Positions 8,352-17,670 are shown, counted from the stretch's first letter. The stretch is 64,000 nucleotides of DNA from Butyrivibrio sp. YAB3001 (GCF_900112195.1 NZ_FOKR01000006.1:124001-188000), one strand, 5' to 3'. A program made the numbers and translations. Notes: a model not told the origin generated them from the sequence alone.

Positions 8352-9722
8352 TTAATACACCTCAACCTGCCCGTTAAATATCTTTTGCAGGCGATTTCTG
8401 ACTATAATAAATGCCGGAATAAGAAATGCATCCGCAAGTATCCACGCCATTGGACTTGCAAGACAGATTGCAGTAAATCCAAGCTTGGGAACAAGGAGTG
8501 TTGCAACAAGTGATCTGCCTATCATTTCCATAACTCCCGCCAAAACTGCAAACATTGAATAACCCATTCCCTGAATTAGGAACCTCACAATGTTTACAAG
8601 TGCCAGCGGAATGTAGAACAAGCTGTTATAAATAAGGAAAAGATGTGCATTATCCAAACATGTTACTTCATTTGCACTCAGGAAGATCATAGCAAAATTT
8701 CTTCCAAAGAAGCTGAGGATAATAAATGCAAGCACTGAATAGATACTTCCAATTTTAATCGCAGCTCTAAGTCCCTGTGTAAGGTGATCAAGATTTTTAG
8801 CTCCAACATTCTGCCCACCGTATGTAGCCATTGTAGAACCAAGGGCATCAAACGGAATACAGAAGAACATTGCCACTTTGCTCGCTGTTGTTACAGCAGT
8901 TACTGCATCCTCACCAAGACCGTTTATCGCTGTCTGTAAAATAACGCTACCAATGGCAGTTATTGAATACTGAAGTCCCATCGGAACTCCCATATTCAAA
9001 AGGATGAAGAAATGTGATCTGTCAATCTCCCAATCCTGCTTAGAAAGTTTTAAGAGCTCTATCTTTTTCCTTATAAAAAGAAGGCACTGTATTCCTGTTA
9101 CAAGCTGTGAGATAACAGTTGCAAAGGCTGCTCCAAAAATACCCCAGTGGAAAACCAGAATAAAAATAAGGTCAAGAATAATATTTAAAATAGAACCAAC
9201 TATCAAAAACTGAACCGGGTGTTTACTATCACCAAGTGCTCTTATCGTAGCTGACAGAAGGTTATACATGTAAGTAACCGGAATTCCCAGGAAAATTACT
9301 ATTATATATTTATACGCATATTCTATGAGAGAATCCGGTGTCTTCATGGCAACAAGTATCGGTCTGCAAAATGCGCTTACTATTATCGTCATGACAATAG
9401 CAAATATAGAGCACAAAATAATAGCGTGAGTATAGAACCTCCTCATGCTCTTATAATCTTTTGCTCCAAATCTCTGTGCTATAGGAATTGCAAATCCATT
9501 ACAAACTCCCATGCAAAAGCCCATTATCAGAAAGTTGACAGCTCCTGTAGAACCCATACCGGAATATGCTTCTTTTCCCAAGGTCCAGGAAACAATCGCT
9601 GTATCGATAATATTGTACAGCTGCTGAAACAACATTCCCCACAAAAGCGAAACCGCAAATCCCATGATGAGTCCCATAGGATTTCCAACTGTAAGGTCCT
9701 TTATACTTCCATTCTTCTGCAT
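8352..9722 (-). CDS. MATE-family multidrug/Na+ antiporter
   Basis: A 456-residue inner-membrane efflux protein with about 12 hydrophobic segments in two homologous halves, the usual MATE length. The N-terminus (GNPMGLIMGFAVSLLWGMLF, then QQLYNIIDTAIV) matches the signature of the DinF/MepA branch. It probably exports cationic compounds using an ion gradient. The ATG at 9722 lies just after GGTGAT; the ribosome site is weak. It is monocistronic, diverges from the carbamate kinase-like gene and converges on the GH2 operon. The substrate is not predictable. Confidence 0.92.
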   Translation of the reverse strand: MQKNGSIKDLTVGNPMGLIMGFAVSLLWGMLFQQLYNIIDTAIVSWTLGKEAYSGMGSTGAVNFLIMGFCMGVCNGFAIPIAQRFGAKDYKSMRRFYTHAIILCSIFAIVMTIIVSAFCRPILVAMKTPDSLIEYAYKYIIVIFLGIPVTYMYNLLSATIRALGDSKHPVQFLIVGSILNIILDLIFILVFHWGIFGAAFATVISQLVTGIQCLLFIRKKIELLKLSKQDWEIDRSHFFILLNMGVPMGLQYSITAIGSVILQTAINGLGEDAVTAVTTASKVAMFFCIPFDALGSTMATYGGQNVGAKNLDHLTQGLRAAIKIGSIYSVLAFIILSFFGRNFAMIFLSANEVTCLDNAHLFLIYNSLFYIPLALVNIVRFLIQGMGYSMFAVLAGVMEMIGRSLVATLLVPKLGFTAICLASPMAWILADAFLIPAFIIVRNRLQKIFNGQVEVY

Positions 9723-9833
9723 ATTAAATCACCTATCAAAATAGTCCTAACCAATAAGCAACCTTCACATTAATAATGAATGATTTGCAACCAATAATCA
9801 ACGAAGTTTAATACTACATCAAACTCATGGATA

Positions 9834-9862
9834 TTGTAAAGTAGATATTATTTTTGTAAAAT
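9834..9862 (+). promoter_or_regulatory. Promoter of the carbamate kinase-like gene
   Basis: TTGTAA (9834-9839), 17 bases, TAAAAT (9857-9862). This leaves an AT-rich leader of about 80 bases before the ATG at 9948, in which I see no riboswitch-like structure. Confidence 0.65.
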
Positions 9863-9947
9863 AACTTTAACTATTTATTTACAAATTATATTAGAAAATG
9901 TTACAGATTCATCTTTTTCTGATCATTTTCCAAGGAATGGGGACGAA

Positions 9948-10886
9948 ATGAATAATACTAAGGCAGTTGTATCTCTTGGCCATGACGCTCTTGGTGTAAA
10001 CACAAATGAGCAGATGAATGCCACCAAAGTCACAGCGAAAGCCCTTGCCGATCTTGTCGAAGCAGGTTTTCAGCTTACAATAACTCACAGTAACGGGCCT
10101 CAGGTCAGCATGATTCACAAGGCCATGACTGAACTTCATAGAATTTATATTGACTATACCGCTGCTCCAATGTGTGTGTGCAGTGCCATGAGTCAGGGAT
10201 ATGTAGGCTATGACATACAGAATTCCCTTAAGGCTGAGCTTACCGGACGAGGAATTTCTACTCCTGTCAGCACTATTCTTACTCAGGTTACAGTTGACCC
10301 CTATGATGAAGCTTTCTATGCTCCAACTAAAGCCATCGGTCGTTTCATGGCAAAAGAGGATGCTGAAACAGAGATCAAAAAAGGCAACTTCGTAAAAGAA
10401 GTCCCCGGAAAAGGCTTTATGAGAATCATTGCTGCTCCCAAGCCAATTGATATCGTTGAACTCGATGCGATCAAAGCCCTTGTAGATGCCGGACAGATTG
10501 TTATCGCATGCGGCGGTGGCGGAATCCCCGTAATTCAGCAGGGGCACGTATTAAAGGGTGCTTCAGCTGTTATCGAAAAAGATGCAATTGCCGGAAAACT
10601 TGCTGCAGAGCTTAATTCTGATCAACTTATCATATTAACCTCTGTACCATATGTTTATACCAATTTTGAAAAAGATGATCAGGCTCCGATTTTAAATATG
10701 ACAGTAGATGAAGCCAACAAATACATAGAAGCCGGAGAATTCGGAGAAGTAAATATGCTTCCTAAGATTGAAGCTGCTATAGAATTCCTTCAGGCTAATA
10801 ATGAAGGCTCTGTACTCATCACTTCATTAGATTCCGTAAGCGATGCTCTAAAGGGCAAGGCAGGAACAAGAATTGTATTCAAATAA
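9948..10886 (+). CDS. arcC: Carbamate kinase-like amino-acid-kinase-family protein
   Basis: Carbamate kinases interconvert carbamoyl phosphate plus ADP with carbamate plus ATP. The 312 residues match the family in length and in the blocks SNGPQV (53-58), the KAIGRFM region and VIACGGGGIPVI. The first phosphate loop, usually GGNA, reads GHDA here (VVSLGHDALG), and HGNGPQV reads HSNGPQV. This may mark a divergent clade with altered chemistry. No arginine deiminase, ornithine carbamoyltransferase or purine/allantoin gene is adjacent, so the pathway is open. ATG with GGGGA upstream; monocistronic with its own promoter and terminator. Confidence 0.82.
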   Translation: MNNTKAVVSLGHDALGVNTNEQMNATKVTAKALADLVEAGFQLTITHSNGPQVSMIHKAMTELHRIYIDYTAAPMCVCSAMSQGYVGYDIQNSLKAELTGRGISTPVSTILTQVTVDPYDEAFYAPTKAIGRFMAKEDAETEIKKGNFVKEVPGKGFMRIIAAPKPIDIVELDAIKALVDAGQIVIACGGGGIPVIQQGHVLKGASAVIEKDAIAGKLAAELNSDQLIILTSVPYVYTNFEKDDQAPILNMTVDEANKYIEAGEFGEVNMLPKIEAAIEFLQANNEGSVLITSLDSVSDALKGKAGTRIVFK

Positions 10887-10900
10887 AATATCTATAAAAG

Positions 10901-10934
10901 AAAAGGTGCGAACATTTTGTCCGCACCTTTTTTA
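10901..10934. terminator. Bidirectional terminator between arcC and clpX
   Basis: AAAAGGTGCG (10901-10910) pairs with CGCACCTTTT (10922-10931). T-runs follow on both strands, serving two convergent genes. Confidence 0.85.
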
Positions 10935-10944
10935 GTACATATGA

Positions 10945-12564
10945 TCAGCTAGTAGCTGTCTCCGTGTTAAACTGTGGAAGCTTAGGCTGTACTGCCTCGC
11001 CCCTTATCTCAATGAGTGGAGAAGCCTTTCCTTCAATATAGTCTCTTGTTATAGTAACTCTTCCTATATTCTCATCCTTAGGTATCTCATACATAATATC
11101 AAGCATAAACTCTTCTATAATTGCACGAAGAGCTCTTGCTCCTGTCTCTTTTTCCAGCGCCTTATCTGCAATTGCTTCAAGCGCACTGTCATCAAACTGA
11201 AGGTCTACTTCATCAAGCGCAAGCAGCTTTTGATACTGTTTTAAAATAGCATTCTTAGGTTCCTTCAAGATCTTGACAAGCATATCCTTCGTAAGCGCCT
11301 GCAAAGAACAGATAATAGGAAGTCTTCCCAAAAATTCAGGAATCATTCCAAACTTCTTTAAGTCTTCAACAGTTACATTTGTAAGGAGATTTGGATCATC
11401 CTCGTATTTGTCTTTAAGGTCAGCATCAAATCCAATCGAAGTCTGTTTATTAAGTCTCTGAGTGATTATCTCCTCAAGATCAGGGAAGGCTCCACCACAG
11501 ATAAAAAGAATATTTCTTGTATTAACTGTAGCAAGGGGAACCATCGCATTCTTACTTCCGGCGCCAACAGGTACTTCAACATTTGAGCCTTCAAGGAGCT
11601 TTAACATTCCCTGCTGAACAGATTCTCCGCTTACATCTCTGGATGTGGTATTCTTTTTCTTTGCAATCTTATCAATTTCGTCTATGAAAATAATACCGTG
11701 CTCTGTCTTCTCAACATCGTTTCCTGCTGCCGCAAGGAGCTTACTTACAACGCTTTCAATATCATCACCAATATATCCTGCCTCAGTAAGTGAAGTTGCA
11801 TCTGCAATTGCAAGCGGCACATCCAATAGCTTAGCAAGTGTCTTAACTAGATAAGTCTTACCGCTTCCTGTAGGTCCAAGCAAAAGAATATTGGATTTCT
11901 CAATCTCTATTTCATCCATAGTATCTGTTGCAACTCTCTTATAGTGGTTGTAAACAGCTACTGACATAACCTTTTTGGCCTGATTCTGTCCAATTACATA
12001 CTCATCAAGCTTAGCCTTAATCTTGTGAGGAGCAGGAATATTTTTGATATCAAATGCCGGTTTTACGCCATTTTCCTGCTTCTTTTTAATCTTCTGTTTA
12101 TTAGGAATTCCTCCGCCCATATTAAAATTATTATTGGACATGTCTCCCATATTAAAAAAGCCTATATTAGGAAAGCCGGAATTCTTATTAAGTTCATTCA
12201 TCAGACCAGGGTTATTTAACATATTCTGATAGTCAAACTGACTCACTGCATCCATAGTCTTATGCATACAATCATTACAGATGCAGATATTGTTTGGAAG
12301 ATGGAACATCTTTCCGGCCTTACTCTCAGGTCTGCGGCAAACAAAGCAAACATCTTCATATTCATTTTTCTTTTCATCAGAATTATTTGAAGAGTTCTCT
12401 GTGCCATTCTTATCATTATCAGATGTATTCACCACTTCACTTTTACTTTCATCGCCATCATGCGCGCTTTTTTCCATTGATGATACATCCACATCTTCAA
12501 TATTTACATTTTCATCATCAGTAACTTCTCGAAAATCAAAATTATCATTTCTGTTATCTGTCAT
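10945..12564 (-). CDS. clpX: ClpX-type AAA+ unfoldase with long acidic N-terminus
   Basis: ATP-dependent unfoldase that feeds ClpP. It has a zinc-binding domain with Cys73, Cys76, Cys96 and Cys99, Walker A GPTGSGKT, Walker B IIFIDEIDK, a pore loop GYIG (usually GYVG), an IGF ClpP-docking loop (TSIGFDAD) and a C-terminal sensor-2 region. It has 539 residues against about 420 for ordinary ClpX. The first 70 residues are an acidic, Asn/Ser-rich disordered extension, and an Asn/Gly/Met-rich linker separates the zinc domain from the AAA+ module. No clpP or tig is adjacent, so it may be a second ClpX. The ATG is preceded by AAGGAG about 10 bases upstream. Confidence 0.9.
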   Translation of the reverse strand: MTDNRNDNFDFREVTDDENVNIEDVDVSSMEKSAHDGDESKSEVVNTSDNDKNGTENSSNNSDEKKNEYEDVCFVCRRPESKAGKMFHLPNNICICNDCMHKTMDAVSQFDYQNMLNNPGLMNELNKNSGFPNIGFFNMGDMSNNNFNMGGGIPNKQKIKKKQENGVKPAFDIKNIPAPHKIKAKLDEYVIGQNQAKKVMSVAVYNHYKRVATDTMDEIEIEKSNILLLGPTGSGKTYLVKTLAKLLDVPLAIADATSLTEAGYIGDDIESVVSKLLAAAGNDVEKTEHGIIFIDEIDKIAKKKNTTSRDVSGESVQQGMLKLLEGSNVEVPVGAGSKNAMVPLATVNTRNILFICGGAFPDLEEIITQRLNKQTSIGFDADLKDKYEDDPNLLTNVTVEDLKKFGMIPEFLGRLPIICSLQALTKDMLVKILKEPKNAILKQYQKLLALDEVDLQFDDSALEAIADKALEKETGARALRAIIEEFMLDIMYEIPKDENIGRVTITRDYIEGKASPLIEIRGEAVQPKLPQFNTETATS

Positions 12565-12608
12565 TAATTCCTACTCCTTAAAATTACAAAAAACAAGATA
12601 CTTACACA

Positions 12609-12637
12609 ATTTTACGTCAAATACGCCTCACTTACAA
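12609..12637 (-). promoter_or_regulatory. Promoter of clpX
   Basis: Read on the minus strand: TTGTAA (12637-12632), 17 bases, TAAAAT (12614-12609), about 45 bases before the clpX start. Same hexamers as the promoters at 4301 and 9834. Confidence 0.6.
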
Positions 12638-12655
12638 GAAACGTTTGTATATATA

Positions 12656-12693
12656 GAAAAAGCTATGGATGACATTTTAAGCCACCCATAGCT
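12656..12693 (-). terminator. Terminator of htrA
   Basis: AGCTATGG (12661-12668) pairs with CCATAGCT (12686-12693). On the minus strand the stem is followed by TTTTT, 17 bases after the htrA stop. Confidence 0.75.
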
Positions 12694-12709
12694 ATAATCT
12701 CAAAAAAGC

Positions 12710-14329
12710 TTAATGACCGCCCTGGCTTGAAGAATTACCATTATCTCTGTCTTCAGGCTTTCCTGGCGCCTGTTTTCCATCATACTGGCCAACATTTCCT
12801 TCATCTGAAGCTTCTGCCTCACTTCCATTATTTGAAGCTGCGCCTCCAAGTGTTACATCCATGACTATTTCCTCATACTCAGAACCATTTTGTCTAAGTA
12901 CTGTAACCTGGACTGTTGTGCCAATAGCATAATACTGAAGTTTAGTCTGAAGGTCTTCCATTGATGTGATCTCAGCATCCTCAAAACCTACAATAACATC
13001 TCCCTTTGCAATACCTGCATTATCAGCGCCGCCACCATTTGCTACTTCCGCAACATATACGCCCTGTGGAAGTCCATATACCTGAGATACTTCTGATGTA
13101 ACAGTAACACCGGAAATACCAATATATCCTCTATTTTCCTCAGAAACTCTAATCATTGTTTCCTCGTTCATGAGTTCTTCGATGATAGGTTTTGCATCTG
13201 AGATTGGAATAGCATATCCCATTCCTTCAACTGTTGTACCACCAAGCTTGTTGGAATTGATTCCAACTACTTCACCCTGAAGATTAAGAAGCGCGCCACC
13301 TGAGTTGCCCGGGTTAATAGCTGCATCTGTCTGGATAAATGTTCTCTCTGATCCATCCTCTAACTCGATTGTACGATTCAACGCTGAAATAACACCTGTT
13401 GTTACTGACTGTCCATATCCAAGTGCATTACCTATAGCTATTGCAGGTTCGCCAAGAACAAGACCATCGCTGTCCCCAAGAGTTGCAACTTTAATAGTAT
13501 CTAATGTATCTGATGAAAGGTCATCCTTTAATACTGCTATAACAGCAAGGTCGATATCTGAGTTAGAACCCTTGACGAAGGCTTCTACAGTTGTCTCATC
13601 ATTAAAGATTACTTCAAGTGAATCTGCGCCTTCAATAACATGATGATTAGTTGCGATCAAAAGCTCTGTATCATTCTCTCCGACGATAACTCCACTTCCT
13701 GATGCTGTAGCTTCCTGTGTCTGCTTAAATCCAAAATAGTTTACTGACTGTGTATAGTTATTATGGATAATAACCATCGCAGGCATAACTTCCTGAACTA
13801 CTGCTGTTACATCAGTTACAACTGCTTTGGTCTCTGCAGTCACTGTTGTTGTCTTTACCTGCTTTTCAGTTTCTGCTTCTGCAACTTCATTATCAGCTTC
13901 TTTCTCATCATTTTCTTCTACCGCAAGTTGCTGACTATCTTCTTTATCAAAAATATGATTGGATATCGCATAGTAAGAAGCTCCCACACCGCCTACTATC
14001 AATGCGACTATCACAAGTGCTGCAACAACAATCCCTGCTGTATGTTTCTTTTTAACAGGTCCCTGTGCAGAATCAACATTGTCTGCCATACCATACTGAT
14101 ATGTTCCATAGGTCTGACCGCCTTGTGGATTATTGTATGAATAATTATTACCGCCATTTCCATAATTATATCCACTCTGCTGCTGACCATTTCCGTATGA
14201 ATACGGGTTACCATATGAATAGTTGTTATTCCCCGACTGTCCATTTCCATAAGAGTTGTTATTACTCTGTGAATTCAAATAAGAATTATAATTAACACCA
14301 CCCTGCTCCCGCTTATCATCTTCGTACAT
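12710..14329 (-). CDS. HtrA/DegP-type membrane-anchored serine protease
   Basis: Envelope quality-control protease. Layout: a cytoplasmic N-terminus of about 90 residues made almost entirely of Asn, Tyr, Gly, Ser and Gln; one transmembrane helix at about 98-122; an acidic linker; a trypsin-like domain with catalytic His230 (TNHHV), Asp260 (SDIDLAV) and Ser343 (GNSGG); a PDZ domain at about 425-505; and an acidic/Asn-rich tail. The 539 residues exceed most Firmicute HtrA proteins because of the low-complexity ends. ATG at 14329 after a GGAAGAAGG-like site. It stands alone with an AT-rich upstream region (14330-14501) in which I see no clear promoter. Confidence 0.92.
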   Translation of the reverse strand: MYEDDKREQGGVNYNSYLNSQSNNNSYGNGQSGNNNYSYGNPYSYGNGQQQSGYNYGNGGNNYSYNNPQGGQTYGTYQYGMADNVDSAQGPVKKKHTAGIVVAALVIVALIVGGVGASYYAISNHIFDKEDSQQLAVEENDEKEADNEVAEAETEKQVKTTTVTAETKAVVTDVTAVVQEVMPAMVIIHNNYTQSVNYFGFKQTQEATASGSGVIVGENDTELLIATNHHVIEGADSLEVIFNDETTVEAFVKGSNSDIDLAVIAVLKDDLSSDTLDTIKVATLGDSDGLVLGEPAIAIGNALGYGQSVTTGVISALNRTIELEDGSERTFIQTDAAINPGNSGGALLNLQGEVVGINSNKLGGTTVEGMGYAIPISDAKPIIEELMNEETMIRVSEENRGYIGISGVTVTSEVSQVYGLPQGVYVAEVANGGGADNAGIAKGDVIVGFEDAEITSMEDLQTKLQYYAIGTTVQVTVLRQNGSEYEEIVMDVTLGGAASNNGSEAEASDEGNVGQYDGKQAPGKPEDRDNGNSSSQGGH

Positions 14330-14501
14330 GTTAAATACCTTCTTCCTTTCTGAATATGGCTTAAGTATAAAGCGATTCTGTGACAGAATTGTGTTTTAAT
14401 TCTTATAAAAAAATAATATATTAATTTATAATAGTTTATAAAAATTTTATAATTTCATAAGGCTATTTTTAGTTTGGTTTTAAATACACGTTTAAACTGC
14501 T

Positions 14502-14771
14502 TCACCAGTCTTCTTCGATTATTTGAATCTCCATGTAATCAAACGAAATCTGATCAATAAATGCATCTTTGGTGAACCTGCATTTAGAGTGCCTCTGGAA
14601 ATCTTTTACAATATTATCAAGCCATATCGGCTTTGACAGATCAAACTCATAACAGGCTTTTTCAATTGCATTCATAACCTTATGCGTTCTTGTATCATTT
14701 GTATCATCACAAACAACCATGTCTTTAATAAGATGGTTATTGTCGATCAGTTTTACCCACAACCTGAACAT
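14502..14771 (-). CDS. Small conserved-looking cytoplasmic protein, unknown
   Basis: An 89-residue soluble, mildly acidic protein with aromatic residues (MFRLWVKLIDNNH..., ending EIQIIEEDW). No recognised motif. The ATG at 14771 is preceded by TATAGGAGTAATAG, a good ribosome site, and the codon use looks like the neighbours', so I believe it is real. It lies downstream of galE in the same direction but behind a terminator hairpin. Confidence 0.65.
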   Translation of the reverse strand: MFRLWVKLIDNNHLIKDMVVCDDTNDTRTHKVMNAIEKACYEFDLSKPIWLDNIVKDFQRHSKCRFTKDAFIDQISFDYMEIQIIEEDW

Positions 14772-14784
14772 CTATTACTCCTAT

Positions 14785-14826
14785 AAAAGCCCACTTTCTG
14801 AGAAAAGAAAAGTGGGCTTTTTTTAA
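14785..14826. terminator. Terminator between galE and the 89-residue gene
   Basis: AAAAGCCCACTTT (14785-14797) pairs with AAAGTGGGCTTTT (14809-14821). There is a T7 run on the plus strand and TTTT on the minus strand. The minus-strand stem ends 12 bases before the start of the 89-residue gene, so it could also attenuate that gene. Confidence 0.75.
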
Positions 14827-14956
14827 TGAATTCTTTTTTAACAATCTAATACAACAACAATGCAACTAACAAATTGATAGCAATGATCCATTCTATTTCA
14901 AGATGCTGTACTAGATCGAATCGCACTCATGACATTTGCGTGCATTCCATAAAATA

Positions 14957-15973
14957 TCAATCCTCGTAACCGTTAGGGTTCTGGCTCTGCCATCTCCAGG
15001 AATCTGCGCACATCTCTTTGATTCCATTCTGTGCCTTCCAGCCAAGCTCTTTTTCTGCCTTGTCAGCATTTGAGTAGCAGGTAGCAATATCGCCAGGTCT
15101 TCTCTCTCTGATCACATAAGGAATCTTAACCCCGGTTGCTTCTTCAAAGTTCTTAACAATATCAAGAACGCTGTATCCAACACCTGTTCCAAGGTTGTAG
15201 ATATTAAGTCCGCTACCTTTCTCAAGCTTCTTGAGAGCCTTAACATGTCCCACAGCAAGGTCAACTACGTGAATATAATCTCTCACGCCTGTGCCGTCAT
15301 GGGTATCATAGTCATTACCAAAGACATTAAGCTCAGGAAGCTTACCAACAGCAACCTGTGTAATATAAGGCATAAGATTGTTAGGAATGCCGTTAGGATT
15401 CTCACCAATAGTTCCGCTCTTGTGTGCTCCGATCGGATTAAAGTATCTCAGAAGAACTACATTCCATTCAGGATCAGCTTTCTGAATATCTGTAAGAACC
15501 TGCTCTAGCATTGACTTAGTCCATCCATAAGGGTTTGTGCATGTTCCCTTAGGGCATTCCTCAGTGATTGGAATAAATGCAGGATTTCCATAAACTGTCG
15601 CTGATGATGAGAAAATAATGTTCTTGCAATTATGTTTTCTCATTACATCAACAAGAGTTAATGTTCCTGCGATATTGTTTTCATAATATTCCCATGGCTT
15701 CTGAACAGATTCTCCTACAGCCTTAAGTCCTGCGAAATGTATTACGCTGTCAATTTGCTCAGTTGAAAAAATCTTCTCTAGTCCTTCTCTGTCTCTTATA
15801 TCAGTCTCATAGAATGGAACCTTTTTGCCTGTGAGCGCTTCTACTCTGCCAATTACTTTCTTACTGGCATTTGCAAGATTATCCATAACAACTACGTCAT
15901 AACCCGCATTCTGCAGCTCAACTACTGTATGTGATCCAATATATCCTGCTCCACCTGTTACAAGAATAGCCAT
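14957..15973 (-). CDS. galE: UDP-glucose 4-epimerase
   Basis: Interconverts UDP-glucose and UDP-galactose (possibly the N-acetyl forms) in the cytoplasm. The NAD-binding GGAGYIGSH lies at the N-terminus. The catalytic Ser is in SSSATVYG and the Tyr-x-x-x-Lys pair in NPYGWTK. At 338 residues it has normal GalE length. The frame is open further upstream to 16003, but the ATG at 15973 has GAGG at the right distance and starts directly at the Rossmann strand. Its neighbour is a UDP-sugar pyrophosphorylase, which suggests nucleotide-sugar supply for envelope polymers or the Leloir pathway. Confidence 0.95.
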   Translation of the reverse strand: MAILVTGGAGYIGSHTVVELQNAGYDVVVMDNLANASKKVIGRVEALTGKKVPFYETDIRDREGLEKIFSTEQIDSVIHFAGLKAVGESVQKPWEYYENNIAGTLTLVDVMRKHNCKNIIFSSSATVYGNPAFIPITEECPKGTCTNPYGWTKSMLEQVLTDIQKADPEWNVVLLRYFNPIGAHKSGTIGENPNGIPNNLMPYITQVAVGKLPELNVFGNDYDTHDGTGVRDYIHVVDLAVGHVKALKKLEKGSGLNIYNLGTGVGYSVLDIVKNFEEATGVKIPYVIRERRPGDIATCYSNADKAEKELGWKAQNGIKEMCADSWRWQSQNPNGYED

Positions 15974-16123
15974 AATCAACCTCTTTTCTGTTAACGTTAT
16001 CATTAACTAGCATACAATTTGTTCTGTTAGAAATACATTTTAAACGCAAATTCATCATTTAACAACACTAAATTGTTATGACAAGCTGTCAATATGTTAA
16101 ATAAGAATGTTTATACCAAGAAC

Positions 16124-16257
16124 AAAGAGTTGCATTGCAACTCTTTGCGCGCTGATGCGCGCAAGCGTTAGCTTGCATATACATTTGCGCATCAGTCGCA
16201 TCCATAGCGGAGCGTTTTTTTTCATAGGAATGTGAAGCAATTTACTATGAAATAAAA
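16124..16257. repeat. Dispersed hairpin-cluster repeat, copy 2
   Basis: Three consecutive hairpins (11-bp stem with 1-base loop 16124-16146; GCGCGC stem 16147-16162; GCAAGC stem 16161-16176) precede the unit shared with 8084-8280 (16186-16257). The shared unit ends in an inverted pair TTTCATAG (16220-16227) and CTATGAAA (16245-16252). This copy lacks the 116-bp insert of copy 1. It lies between galE and the pyrophosphorylase terminator. Confidence 0.75.
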
Positions 16258-16260
16258 AAC

Positions 16261-16300
16261 ACGGCATAGCCCATTCAACACAAGCTATGCCGTTATTTTT
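16261..16300 (-). terminator. Terminator of the UDP-sugar pyrophosphorylase gene
   Basis: ACGGCATAGC (16261-16270) pairs with GCTATGCCGT (16284-16293). The minus strand continues GTGTTTTTTATTT. It abuts repeat copy 2. Confidence 0.8.
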
Positions 16301-16315
16301 ATTCAATAAGAAATA

Positions 16316-17545
16316 TCAAAGCTCAATGCCATTTAACTTGCAAAGCTCTCTTGCTGATTCAACAGAATCAATTCCCTCTTTATTCTTGATAGGCGCAAAC
16401 TCATGCTCTCTTACAACTTCATAAGGAAGACATGTGTCAAGCTCATGGATCATATCAAGAACAAGCTGTTCAAACTTGCAGCCATTTGGAGCTTCCGGCT
16501 TGATAAGGTTTGCGTTCTCATCGATGTAAGGAATCTTCTTCTCAACTACGTGGAGAGGAAGTGTGTTCTTTGCAATCTCATTAAGAGCCTTTTCATTGAA
16601 AAGATAATTAAGGATAACACCAAAATTATATGCAGGATCGCCATTTGCATCCTTGGCATCCATCATTTCCTGTGAAAGCTCATAATACTCAACAATAGAA
16701 GGTCTGCCATCCTCAAGACACATAACTCCAACCTTCTCATCAGGAGCATTTTTTCTGACAACCTTAGCTCCGCAGGAAACCTTAGCATTGACTGTTGCGC
16801 CAACAAAGCAAGGATCTGCAATTCTCTGAAGGACATTGTCAACAGCAAAAATATCAATCCACTCAATGCCTTCTTTTAACAGAACATCACGAAGTCCTGC
16901 CTTGAGCATTGAAGAATACCATCCTGCATTACCGTTTGGAGAAGTTGAGATTCTGCCCTTGCCCTCCATATAAACCTTTCCGTTATAGTCAGAAGCAGGA
17001 GCCATATCCTGTTTGAAGAATGTGATCTTATCCTCTGGATAACCAAAGAAATTATGCTCCTTAAGGAAGCTTATTGTAGCATCATTATTCTTTTCACTTG
17101 TCATGATAAAGAGATGGATGTACGCGCCATCTGCCTGCTTTACAGTATCAATAAGATTCTCGATGATTCTCTGGAAGATATAAACCTTCTTTGTAAGACC
17201 AATATCATACATTCCCTTAGGGTTATCAGAACCAAGTCTTGTTCCCATTCCACCGGCTAAAAGAACTGCTGCAACCTTTCCAGCCTTGATTGTCTCAACA
17301 CCAATCTTAGTAAATTCCTCTTTTCTCTTCTCAATCTCATCAACCTGCATAGCTGCCAGAGGTTCGAATTTGCCACGTCCTTCACTCTTGCCAAGATTCT
17401 TACAATTCTCAAGAACTGCAAAATCCGTCTCATCAATCTGAGTAAGAAGTTCCTGCTTTTCAGCATCCGTAAGTTCATCATAATATTTCAGAACGTGTTC
17501 CTGTCCGAACTGTTCAAGTTTTTTCTTTGCTTCTTCTAAAGTCAT
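16316..17545 (-). CDS. UDPGP-type UTP-sugar-1-phosphate uridylyltransferase
   Basis: Makes UDP-sugars (UDP-glucose, UDP-GlcNAc or UDP-GalNAc) from UTP and sugar-1-phosphate. The 409 residues belong to the eukaryote-like UDPGP family and not to the shorter bacterial GalU type. The nucleotide loop LAGGMGTRLGSDNPKGMYDI is clear and PNGNAGWYSS corresponds to the sugar-binding loop. The start is the ATG at 17545 with GAGG 7 bases upstream; the GTG at 17551 is too close to that site. It precedes galE in the same direction but has its own terminator. GlcNAc versus Glc specificity is not decidable by eye. Confidence 0.88.
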   Translation of the reverse strand: MTLEEAKKKLEQFGQEHVLKYYDELTDAEKQELLTQIDETDFAVLENCKNLGKSEGRGKFEPLAAMQVDEIEKRKEEFTKIGVETIKAGKVAAVLLAGGMGTRLGSDNPKGMYDIGLTKKVYIFQRIIENLIDTVKQADGAYIHLFIMTSEKNNDATISFLKEHNFFGYPEDKITFFKQDMAPASDYNGKVYMEGKGRISTSPNGNAGWYSSMLKAGLRDVLLKEGIEWIDIFAVDNVLQRIADPCFVGATVNAKVSCGAKVVRKNAPDEKVGVMCLEDGRPSIVEYYELSQEMMDAKDANGDPAYNFGVILNYLFNEKALNEIAKNTLPLHVVEKKIPYIDENANLIKPEAPNGCKFEQLVLDMIHELDTCLPYEVVREHEFAPIKNKEGIDSVESARELCKLNGIEL

Positions 17546-17626
17546 TTCCACACCTCATTTACAAATGTTTAATTATTCCTTCAATATCATACTACAAAAC
17601 TGCGTATGAAAATATAAATCTTTTCA

Positions 17627-17670
17627 AAATAAGTCTGTATAAAGTTTTCCAGCTTCATACAGACTTTATC
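17627..17670 (-). terminator. Terminator of the lysozyme gene
   Basis: AAGTCTGTAT (17631-17640) pairs with ATACAGACTT (17657-17666), followed on the minus strand by ATTTTG. It lies about 20 bases past the stop. Confidence 0.65.

Noticed and set aside
9909-10547. 212-codon open frame on the minus strand inside the carbamate kinase-like gene
   Set aside because: Antisense shadow of a well-supported gene; no ribosome site and no recognisable domain.
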